The position numbers and the translations under genes were made by a program. From assembly GCA_900074885.1 (NCBI GenBank), contig FJUW01000042.1, positions 62,001 through 126,000 on the forward strand: a DNA stretch of 64,000 nucleotides, read 5' to 3'. The DNA comes from Rhynchosporium graminicola (taxonomy: Eukaryota; Ascomycota; Leotiomycetes; Helotiales; Ploettnerulaceae). Every line of letters begins with the position of its first letter. The stretch's first letter is position 1. Below, in pieces: positions 32,501-43,199 of the stretch. The notes beneath the pieces were generated by a model. That model had not been told where the DNA came from and made no database searches. It worked only from the letters and a program-made list of their open reading frames with translations.

Positions 32501-34365
32501 CGGCGTCCGAATAATAGTATATTATACTAGTTAACTCAGATTCTATAACTTACTAATAATACTTCTTTAAAAGGAGTATCGATCGAGGCTATAGATACGA
32601 CCTCTACGCCTAACTAGCGATATATACTTATAAAACTTAATAGTTTATAGAACTTATTTGGAGGTCTAGATACCCTCTTAAGAGGCGCTAGCGAGAAGCT
32701 AGGCGCTAGCTAGTATAGCTATAGATATACTATACTATAGTTCTTTATAGCGAGTATTATAAGAATCGAAATAGTAAACCCTAAGTCGAACTTACTTCTC
32801 TTAACGCTTATAAAGCTATAGAAAAGGGACGCCTTTACTATTAAGAAGTTAGCTAGATTATAGAAAACTAGAGATATAGATTAGAGTATCGATAGCGAAG
32901 GACTACTTAGATACCGGCGAAAAGCTTACGTTCCGCTAGATAAAGCTATCTATACTGAAATCATAAAGATATACTATAATAATCTAACTATAAGCTATTT
33001 TAGTTAAGATAAGAGACTAAAGCTTATCTAGCGAAAGTACTATTAGTAGAAGATAAAGCTAGATGTTAAAGAATATATTAAAAGTTATAATATTTATTAA
33101 AAGATAAAAGTAAGAAGAATAAAGATAGCCGGCGAGATATAAGCGCTTAGCTAGCTAAGTAAGCCGTTTAAGTCTATAACTATAGACTTTATTATAGATC
33201 TACTACCTTATAAAGGGAGCTCTATAGGAAGAATCTCCGATAGTTTACTAGTGATTATTAATAGATATACTAAAGATATAGAGTATATTCCTTACTTAAA
33301 GACAATTAATACGCTAAGCTTAACTTAGCTATTTATCGACTATTAGTTTAAGGACTATAGATTACCTATAGTTATTATTACTAATAGAGGCTCTATTTTC
33401 ATTTCCAAGTTCTAGTAAAAAGTATACTTCTATCTCCGAATAATAAGAGGTCTTTCGATAGCGTTTTACTTATAAACTAATAAGTAAATAGAACGATAAA
33501 ACTAAGCTATAGAAGTATAGCTATAGTATTTCGTATGCTATCTTTAAGACAATTAGGTAGACCTATTACCTATAGCGAAGTTCGCGTATATAAATATATA
33601 TTATAAGACTATTAGAATAAGTCTAAATAAGGCTAAGTATAGAATTACGCTAGATAGTTACTAAGGTATCGAGGACGATCCTATAAGAGAGGAAATACTT
33701 ATTACTAAAGAAAGAGCAGAAGAAGTAGTTAAGAAACGCTAAGAGCTAGAGAATAGCTAGCGAAGAACTAAAGAAACCTAAGCGAAGTAATTGTAATGGT
33801 CACGTGGTAGTCGATTGTATATGTACGGTGTTAAGCGTATACTGCTTGCGCAGTATATTGTGATCTTTTGGTCCAGATGGCGTAGTTGGTGAGAGCTTAA
33901 CCTCAACCCCGTTATAGTAATATAAGAAGAACTATTAATTAGTTAAATTTAAAATAGATTAATAAGTCTTACTCTTAGTAAAGAATATCAAAACTATTCG
34001 ATCGAGCAAGAAGCTAGACTATTAATTTCTAGGGCTATTTAAGATTAGTAAAAGAATTAGAAAGTAAGTATATTAATTAGATTTACTTACTAAGTATAGT
34101 TAGCTATATAATATCTTCTATATCTTACTATTAGAACTATACTAGTAAAGGCCCGGCGAGTTATCAGAGGTTATCTAACCTAACCTTATCGATAGCGAAG
34201 AATTATAAGAGGTCGAGTCCTTACTAGACTAGCGAGTAGTTAGAGGGAGAGAATAATTCCTAGTAAGATAGAACGAGTTTACTTCTACTTATGATTCTTA
34301 AGAGCTAAAAGAAAACCTCTAGGGACTCTAAAAAGAAATTAAAGCTTTAAAAAATTAAAACGCTA
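29565..34365 (+). pseudogene. Gypsy family B gag-pol remnant
   Basis: The gag part begins left of the Copia insertion (about 22973-23313) and resumes at 29565. Visible domains: gag (to about 30450, e.g. EITWESYKEFLANL), protease near 30515-30560 (ALINSKAEDNFI, the Asp of the active site changed to Asn), reverse transcriptase (about 31150-31700; the YxDD box reads YLNN near 31535, and ESKSPIGISILF-like pieces precede it), RNase H (about 31930-32300), integrase (about 32900-33790, LPYKGSSIGRISDSLLVIIN), and, after the 125-bp insert, a chromodomain at about 34195-34330 (EVEKVLDKRVVRG, FLVRWNEF). Many TAA/TAG stops and D/G-to-N/K/R changes are consistent with RIP; it is inactive. Confidence 0.88.
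33792..33916. mobile_element. 125-bp solo LTR-like insert in Gypsy family B pol
   Basis: Begins TGTAATGGTCACG and ends CCCCGTTATA (RIP-altered ..TTACA), flanked by the 5-bp direct repeat GTAAT (33787-33791, 33917-33921). It splits the integrase frame: pol resumes immediately after. Unlike its surroundings it keeps CA and TG. It contains a perfect hairpin TATACTGC-TTGC-GCAGTATA (33838-33857) and a stretch TGGCGTAGTTGG that fits the Pol III A-box, preceded by GGTCCAGA as in a tRNA 5' end. No internal region or partner LTR was seen, so it is a solo LTR of a small element, or less likely a SINE. Confidence 0.8.
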
Positions 34366-34399
34366 TAGAAAGACTAGCGAAACGCTAGCGAAAGTGAAA

Positions 34400-34841
34400 T
34401 AATACTTATAAAAAAATATATATCTTTCTATTTTTTCCTATAGGGTTTTATAGTTTTAAAAGTATATTAGAGATTATAAATCTAGTAGAAGTCTAAAAGG
34501 AAAAAGAGGTTTTATTATCTATACGGATCACTAGTAAACTAGCTCTCGCTAGATAAACTCTGAGATATTACTAAAGAAAGTTTACTTAGTAACCTCCTAA
34601 TTAGTAGTATCTATATCTCTATCCGCGACTTTCTCTCTATTAACCTCTAGCTACGTATCTAGTAAAGCTACCTATAGAAAGAATCTAGTATGAATAATAC
34701 GAAAGTCTTTCGCTAAAGATTAGTAAGGAGCTCGCTAGAGAGAGTGATTTATATTATACGGAGACTACGAATTTCCTTCAGAAGAGTAGTATTTATAATA
34801 TTAATAGTAGTAGTAACTTTAGCTATAGAGCGCAGCGTATA
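34400..34841 (-). pseudogene. Antisense reading frame of Gypsy family B (C-terminal part)
   Basis: Continuation of the 52565-51820 minus-strand frame. With the GTATG target site counted once, the codons for SRHTLRSIAKVTTTINIIN run through the junction without a shift. The reading continues to about 34400 with only TAA/TAG interruptions (for example ITLSSELLTNL, RKTFVLFILDSF). In total the frame is about 1.1 kb, some 380 codons. It runs towards the end of pol, which is on the opposite strand. Confidence 0.55.
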
Positions 34842-35109
34842 TGTGACGACAGCTCACCTGAATATCACATGAGAAGAAGGATAGATAATAGGGCCTAAGT
34901 TCATAAGTATCCCGGCAGAACTAGTATCTGACCTGATATAGTATCGGACTAATACTAGTATATATATATAAGGTACTTTATACTCTATCTCTCTTCTTTT
35001 TCCTTTCTTATCTTTTTATTTCTTTCGTAGTAGACTATATAAGATCGCTCTTAGCTTCCTTACTTATTTATTCTTACTTATATACTACCTTAAGTCTTAT
35101 ATTATTATA
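34842..35109 (+). repeat. 5' LTR, Gypsy family A copy 1 (268 bp)
   Basis: Starts TGTGACGACAGCTCACCTG and ends ..TCTTATATTATTATA, followed by the leader TTAAATAAAAAGATTAAG. The same 268-bp unit recurs at 37694, 46622, 51552, 53303 and 56424. Confidence 0.95.
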
Positions 35110-35127
35110 TTAAATAAAAAGATTAAG

Positions 35128-37688
35128 ATAGCCGGAGATAGCTTACTATAATATCTTATTACTAAGTTAGTTATTCGATAACTACTTATATATAGCCGAG
35201 ATACTAGAGATCTCTCGGATAACTATAAATTAGAGTTTAATTTAGCTTATCGCAAATAATATAATAGAGGAGGTCTTCGCTAACGCTCCTTTAATAACTC
35301 CTTTAGTATAAAGGAATTATAGATAGATTTTAAAAAAAGTATAATAAATACCCCGGAACTTTAACTTTTACGTATCGCTACTGAAATAGCCTTAATATAC
35401 CCCTTTTTAAGCTACCGGAATAGCTCCTAACTAATAAACTAGAGACCTCTCTAGTTCTAGAGGGACCTGACGCGACCTCTTCCGCTCTACCTCTAAACCT
35501 AATCTATTATATCCTTCTTTACTCTAAATATCTCTTACCCTAGAGAATATTAATACCTTATTAAGGAAGTACTAACTAAGAGGAAAAGGAAAACAAAAGC
35601 GAAATTCACTAGGAGTATAATCGCTAAGTACTCTTATTACTATAAGTGACTCGAACCTGATCTATTCCCTCTTATAATAATTAGCAGACTAGAAGAAGAA
35701 GAATAACTCTCTAGAAGATACTATAAATAAACTAATCTCTATATAAGATAAGTTCCTTATAAGAGTCCTTTACTTATCTTCGACTCTCCTACTAGAACTA
35801 ATACTATAATCTCCGCGTATAGCAGAGTTTAATAAGCTAATAAACTCTATTCCGATACGTAGTACTAAGAGAGAGGATACTATTTCTAATAAACTATCTC
35901 CCTCTATTAGCGCCGAATTAGTAGAATCACGCCCTAGGAAGTCTTATCTTACTAAGAAGATCCTGCCCTTAGATAATAGGTCGGATTCTACTTTCCTCTA
36001 ATAGAGAGTATTAATACGAGACCAGCTAGCTATAAACGCTAACTACTACCCTATAGACTTCTCTTAGCGCGTTCTCGTATAGGGACTAGTTATTAGATTA
36101 GCTAAAGAGTATCTTATACCTTAGTACCTTACTAACGAGTTTAAGACTAGTAATAAAATAATCTCTTTACTAGAAGAGAACTTCCTTACTAGATTAAAAG
36201 AAGATAACTATTATAATACTTTCTACTACTTAGAAATATAATAACTTAGCTATATACGCGAGACTTTCACTAAGTTTCGTAATCGATTTTAAAGCGCTAT
36301 TATCTAAAGTAAAGTTAAAAAGAAGAAGTAGTTCTTCTATATATAGAATAAGATTATACTATCCTTACGCGCTTTAACTCTTATTATTAAACTTATATAG
36401 AATAAGGATTACGCTTCTATAGTTAGATCCTTATTTTCTTTTAATACTAAATATCGCTATAACTCAGAACGTATCTATCCCGAGAAAGCTATTACTCTAG
36501 TATAATATCATAAGCTTACTATTACTACTACGACTTCTACTAGTTCTACTTCTTACCGGTCCCTAAGCTTAGCTCCTTAATAAACTACTCTTATACTATA
36601 TATACGTACTTCTACCCTAGTATAATCTAGTACTCCTTCCGCGCTAAAACGCCTTACTACCTCGACCGGAGAACCCCTTAAGTATTACAGTTATAGATAG
36701 CTCAGTTATATTAAGCTAGACTACCCTAACTCGCCTAAGGTTTAATTAATTAACGAATTTCCGGAAGAGGATTAAATAACTAAAGAAGTAGTAGAAAATA
36801 TACCCTCCGAATCTAGACTAATACTAAAGGGAAATAATAAGGCTTAAGTAAAAACTCCTTCCTAAGTCTATATAGATATAATCTCTCTAATCTAGACTTT
36901 AATTCCTTAATAAGAGATAAGTAATTTATATACCCGACTATAGTTAGTATAAATAGACTAGGAGTCTCTATAAGTAGCTTAATCGATACTAGAGCGAATA
37001 GTTATCTGTTTATTAATCGTACTCTTACTAGATAACTATTAAGGGCCCTTAGTATTAAAATCGAGCTACTACCTTATTCTATTCTAATATATAAGTTCTA
37101 ATAGTCTATTAGAACTTATATTATTTATTTTATACGTTTATACTTTTCTATTAATAGTAAGTATATTTATAACTACTTTTTTATTCTCCTCGATTTAGGA
37201 TAATAAGATATAATTATTAATATCAAATAGATATAACGATTTCAAGTTAAGCTAGATACGCTCTACTATAAGCTTCTATAGCCGGAACGCTATTTAGCTA
37301 CTCTCTGATATAATAAGGAGATAATTATAACTTTACTGCCTTATAAACCTAGTATTAATCGATCTTACTAAATCGATACTAACGCGCGGGACTTAGCTAT
37401 AAACTAGCTCGACTAATAGCGATTATACTAAATAGTAGCGATATAGTATATTAACGTATTATCCCTATTATTTAACTTATTTCCGCTTATTACTAAGGAA
37501 TCCGAACCCTTTCTTACTCTGAATTTATCGAGAAAGGTACTTGCGCTAAAACCTTATTATAAGTACTCCTCTTAACCTCTAAGGATCTAGAAACTAGTTC
37601 TAATTTACTAAATTAGTATTATAGCTTTTTACTTTAATTTAAAACGTAAAAGCTCCGAATTATTCTTTATTAGTATCTATAAGATAAA
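35128..37688 (+). pseudogene. Gypsy family A copy 1: gag and protease remnant
   Basis: A frame starting near 35128 (ATA where ATG is expected) reads AGDSLLQYLITKLV-like sequence with RIP stops. A CCHC zinc knuckle (C-x2-C-x4-H-x4-C) is recognisable at 36683-36724, with all three Cys and the His now Tyr (TGC/TGT to TAC/TAT, CAC/CAT to TAT). A retroviral-type protease follows near 36975 (LIDTRANSYLFIN; the Gly of DTGA became Arg). The frame is cut at 37689-37693 by copy 2 (target site CTGCC) and resumes at 46895. Confidence 0.88.
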
Positions 37689-37693
37689 CTGCC

Positions 37694-37961
37694 TATAACG
37701 ATATAAGACTCAAGGCGGTATATAAGTAAGAATAAACGAGTAGGGAGGCTAAGAGCGATCTTATATAGTCTACTACGAAAGAAACAAAAAGATAAGGAAG
37801 GAAGAAGAAGAGAGATAGAGTATAAGGCACCTTATATATATATGCTAGTACTAGCCCGATACTATACCGAGTCAGATACTAGTTCTGCCGGGATACCTAT
37901 GAACTTAAGCCCTAGTATCTATCCTTCTTCTCATATAATATTCAGGTAAGCTATCATTATA
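37694..37961 (-). repeat. 3' LTR, Gypsy family A copy 2 (268 bp)
   Basis: Reads TATAACGATATAAGACTCAAGG on the plus strand, ends CTATCATTATA, then TTA and a C-run (the polypurine-tract complement). Confidence 0.94.
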
Positions 37962-38399
37962 TTACCCCCCCCCTAAGAAGAGCTTAACCCTAAGCTCAGA
38001 AAGTTATAGTTTATACTAGAATTAGTCTTTATTATAACTATTTTCGTCGATATTCGCGTAATAAGCGCTAGCCGCTCTTTAGTAGTAGTAAATTCTTTAT
38101 CAGGTTCTAACTAGTTACGTCGCTATAATAGTATTATATTAGTTATAGCTTCCAAATCGGGCGGTAAGTAGTATTTACTTTATCTATTTATAGTAGGAGT
38201 CGAGTTTAAGTAGAGCATAAGGTATATAAAGGAAAGGGTTTATTAATATTAGAGCCTTTCCTTTTCAACCGCGATAACTACTTTAACTTATAAGTTTACT
38301 CTCCTTAGACTACGATACGGCTCCTATAGTAAGTATCGTTACTAACTACTATAGTAGTCTACTATAATCTTATATATCAATCGACCTAATTAACTCTTC

Positions 38400-39417
38400 T
38401 CTTAATATAAGTAAGTTTCCTATCTTAGTTTTAGGGATAGTCCTTAAGTGTAGTACAGGAGTTTCACAGATCTATAACGCTAACTCCTATAGTACTTTTA
38501 CTAGTTCCTACTAGTGCTCTTTCAGCGGCGTATTATATATATTACTTACGATATATTCGCGCTTTCCTTAAGATAAAGTATAATAATACTCCTATTTTAG
38601 AACTCTTATACTTATTTAATAAGCTTAACTCTAAGCTTTATAAGTATTATTCGGTATTAAAAAGTAGTTATAAGCATATAAGTTACTTAAATATAAATAT
38701 AGTTATATATACTAACGCGTTATAGTTACCTAATTATATTAATATAAAGTATACTATTTTATCCGGTTTACTTCCTAGTAGCGAAACTAAGGACGCGAAG
38801 CTAAATCAGGGTAATATTATAGCTACTTATAAGGCTATTAATCAGATCTATCGTCTCGCGAAATCTACTACTCCTACTACTACGTTAGAGATTACTACTA
38901 TATAATTAGCGGAGACTTAAGCTTTAAGGCGTTCTATAGAGAAAGTATTTAAGGAGTTAGAGTTTATTAAAGCAATAAGTTATAATCTTAAACCCTTAGA
39001 TACTAGTATAATACTAATACGATATAAGATTTAGATCTTCTAATAATCGATTCGGCGAAGTCTAGGTTAATAGCTAAAATAGTATTAAAGAAGATAAAGG
39101 AATTAAATAGTATTATATAGGAATTTATAAAGAAAGCTATATTTAAAGCTACGATATCTAATACTAAGGGAAAGAGGAATTTGCCTTCTAGTTTAGAGAA
39201 AGCGTTAGATCTAGATACTCCCGGACCCTCTCTAAAGAAGAAAGCTTATAGGATTAGCTATTACACTTAGTCTACTACTAGAGCTACGTTAGTAAGTTTA
39301 AGTAAGGAGTTAGATATAGTAGTTCCGGTTCTAGATATTTTAGATTTACTAGAAGCTCCGGAGAACTTAGGAGAGAAAGCTAATAAAGTAGAAGTAGTTA
39401 AAGAAGTAGAGTTTTAG
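38400..39417 (+). pseudogene. Antisense reading frame, Gypsy family A copy 2
   Basis: Plus-strand frame opposite to pol of this minus-strand element. From about 38465 it reads through AAYYIYYLRYIRAFLKIKYN, LLYLFNKLNSKLYKYYSVLK, LPNYINIKYTILSGLLPSSE, NIIATYKAINQIYRLAKS and ALRRSIEKVFKELEFIKA. Near 39030 it changes frame (an intron or indel) and goes on through KIVLKKIKELNSII, KKAIFKATISNTKGKRNLP and LDILDLLEAPENLGEKANK to a TAG at 39415-39417. The few stops are TAA/TAG where Gln or Trp would be expected before RIP. Helical, Lys/Leu-rich, with no recognised domain. I recall extra genes being described in Botrytis Gypsy elements, but I cannot check identity here. Confidence 0.6.
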
Positions 39418-42400
39418 ATATAGTATTATTATAGAATATAATCAGGAGATTATTCCTAGTAATAAATTCTAATACTAGTAACTATAATAGCTTATTATCC
39501 TCTAAGTAACTATAGTTATCTATTCTATCTTCTTAGGCCTTAATCTACTAATCTAGTCTATATAGAGGTTTAGGTTTACTTAGGTTAATAGCGTAGAAGT
39601 CTCTAAGCTTATACGGAGTACTTATTAGGTCGGAAGCGTTATACTAAGTTAGGTCCGGGTCGTAGCTTAATTAGCTAACTTAATACTTTAGATTACCTCT
39701 TAAGAGCCGTATAGCGAGTATATCTTATAACTCCTACTCTTCTTAAGTAGCGATAACCTCCGGGAGTAGGTTTAGTAACTCCTAGCCTAGTAATAAGTTA
39801 TCCGGGTCCTTAAAGAGTAATTCGGAAGTAAATATATCGTAAATAGAAGATCCCGGGGGTAAATCTAGCTTATAGGAGTATCCGATCTTAGCTAGGACCT
39901 AGTATAGTCTTACTTAGAGACTAGATAGCTTCTTACTTAGCTAGTAATTCTTAAGGTTCCTTATAGAGAGAAATACCTTATCTCTAACTTCCTAGTTAAT
40001 AAAAAGCTATTTCGAGTCAGTTATAGCGCTTATCTTATACTAAGTAGCTAGTATATTAGCTTTTATAACCTCGATAGTAGATTTAGCACGTTTAGCTAAG
40101 GATTTAGTATTAGTATAATTAAGCTTCTCTTATAATATTAATCCGGTAGGTTACTTCTAGTCCTAGCTATTCCGTAGTAGTATATCGTATTTAAAGGTAT
40201 ATAGCGCTATACTAATAGAGTCGTAAAGCAAAGTTACTTAAGCGCGGTCTATTATTAGTAGTAGTTCGCTCTAGTTACTCTAGTAGTAATTAACGAAAAG
40301 TCTAAGGCGTTAGTTAATATACTAATTTATAATCTCTATTTATCTATTAGTTTACTAATAGAAAGAGGTAAAGAGCTTAACCTTAACTCTAATTATATAG
40401 TAAAACTCTTACTAAAAGAATAAGATTAACTAAGCTCCTTAGTTAGATATAATTAACTTAAGAGTATATCCGAAACGATATATCTATTAAATAAATAATA
40501 TTATTATCCCGCGGGTATCGATATTATAGTAGTATAGTATTAATACGGAGTCTTTCCCTAGGTAATCGATAAATACTAATATCTTATTAAATCCTTAGTT
40601 ATTAGGCGGGAAGTCCTTAAAATCTATAGCTAGGTACTATATAAAGTAGCTAGGTACTAGTAATAAGTAAAGGAATCCTTACTATTTCGTTTACTTCGGA
40701 TAAGAGTACTAATAGGAGCGGTAATTATAAGTATACCGTTTTATATCTAATACGAGTCCTTTCTAGTAGTAATAGGTAGAAATTATTTCGGCGGTCTTAC
40801 GAGTATTCGGATAAGTAGAGGAAACTTAATTATAAACTTCGCTAATTAAATAGGTATATAGCGGGATATAGCGTTATACGTATAAATAACTATATAAAGT
40901 AGTAAACTATTATTAATAGTATAGCTATCTCTTAATATATTCCGTTTATTAGAGAATAATTCTTAGTTAAATTAGTATAGTTTCTCGATTAAATTAAAAG
41001 AGTTATATATAAGTTCTAGTAGCGTATTAGTCCCTAGCGATATTAGGTATATATAACTAATTTAATTAATATAATACTTAGCTAGTTCCGCGTTAATCTT
41101 AGGGTCTAAGTAATCTAGAGGTAGTAAAACCCGAGATCTACTATCCTATTTCTATTATTCCTATATCCTTAGATCTTATTCCTTATAGCTAAGGATATTA
41201 GCTTTAGCGTTATTTTTACTAAGCGTATATATAATTTAAAAGTTAAATTCGGAAAGGAATTCTATCTATCTAGCTTACTTACTAGTTAGGACCTTAGTAG
41301 TTATAAAGTATTCTAAGGATCGATAGTCCGTATATACGCTAGTATAATATTATAGAGATATAAGTTCTAATCTCTATTTCTAGAAAGACTTAATAATAGC
41401 GTATAGCTCCTTATCGTAGATCTCTTAGTTTAGTTTATATCTATTAAGAATATAAGAGTAGAATCTAATTAGATACTACTAGTTATCTTTATATAATTAG
41501 GAGATAACTCTAGCTATTATACTATCGGAAGTATTAGTTTCTAGTTTAGTTTATAATTTAGGGTCGAAATAGTATAGTTTCTATACCGATAGTAGCTATT
41601 AATATAAATCATCGAAGGACTTCCTATAATCGTTAGTGAAATTCTATAGTACTATAGGCCGAGTAAGTACTAAGAGAGGTTTAGCGATAAGGCCGAAATT
41701 CCGAATAAATTAATAGTAGAACCTATAGAATCCTAAGAAGGATTTTATAGCTATTACCGTTTCGGGGTACTTCTAATCTACTAATAGTACTACCTTCTCG
41801 GGATCTAGCTCGATTCTGTTAATAGTAATAATATATCTAAGGTATTTAGTCCGAGTAATATAGAATTCGCTTTTCTTAATATCTACATAAAGTCAAGTAT
41901 CTATTAAGTATTATAGTACTAATTTAAAATATTACTTATATTCCTAGAGCGTTTCCGAGTATATAAGAATATTATCTAAGTAAGCTATATAGAAATTATC
42001 TAAGTAATCTAATAGTATATTATTTATATATCGCTAGTATATATTAGATCTATTATAGAGCCTAAAAAGTAGTACTTTATATTTATAAGATCTGAAGCAG
42101 GTTCGGAAGGTAGTATACTCCTTTGATTCAGGGTCTATATAGATATAGTTAAATACTACTTAGATATCTAGTTTAGTAAAGATTACTACTTTAGATATAC
42201 GAGTTAAGAGCTTATCGATCCTAGGTATTAGGTATAAATCCTTTCGAGTGATTATATTAAGCTTACGATAGTTAATATAGAAGCGTAATCCTCTATTAGC
42301 CTTTTTAATAAATAGTATAAGTAATATAAAGGGACTTTAGCTAGATTCGATAAATCCCTTATCTAAGTTCTCTATAAGATACTCTTTAGTTACTTGTAAT

Positions 42401-43199
42401 TCGTCCGTAGATTACTAATATAAGAGCGAATATACGTTAAGTAATAGTTCTTCTAGAATAATTTTATAATCGTATAAGCGATATAGCGGAAGAATATTAG
42501 AATCCCGCTTAGAAAAGGCTTCCTTAAGGGTATAGTACTATTCCGGTAGCTTTTTAGCTATAAGTCGTTCGGTATCGGGATCCTCAGGAGAGTTACTATT
42601 TAGATAGTCTTATAAGAGGCAGTCTATCTTATAGATACTAGTAAAGAATAATTCGGAACCTTTATATTTTATATTAAAGTAAAAAGCTATAGTACTAATT
42701 TAGTAAATCGGAACTAGTTTCTAGATCCTCGGAGGTTAAGAGGAGCACTTATAGTAGAGTTTTAGCGCAAGTACCTTTCTCGATAAATTCGGAGCGGAAA
42801 GGAGTTCAGATTCCTTAGTAATAAGCGGAAATAAGTTAAAAGGTAAGGATAATACGTTAATATACTATATTACTACTATTTAGTATAATCGGCGTTAGTT
42901 TAGCTAGTTTATAGCTAAGTCCCGCGCGTTAATATTAATTTAGTAAGATTAATTAATACTAGGTTTATAAGGCGGTAGAGTTATAATTATCTCCTTATTA
43001 TATCAGAAAGTAGCTAGATAGCGTTCCGACTATAATAGCTTATAGTAGAGCGTATCTAGCTTAACCTGAAATCGTTATATCTATTTAATACTAATAATTA
43101 TATCTTACTATCCTAAATCGAGGAGAATAAAAGGGCAGTTATAAATACGCTTACTATTAATAGAAAAGTATAAACATATAAAATAGGTAATATAGGTTT

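Noticed and set aside
33860..33916. Functional tRNA gene at the 3' end of the 125-bp insert
   Set aside because: Only a 5'-half-like segment with an A-box is present. There is no anticodon arm, T arm or B-box, and the sequence ends at the target duplicate.
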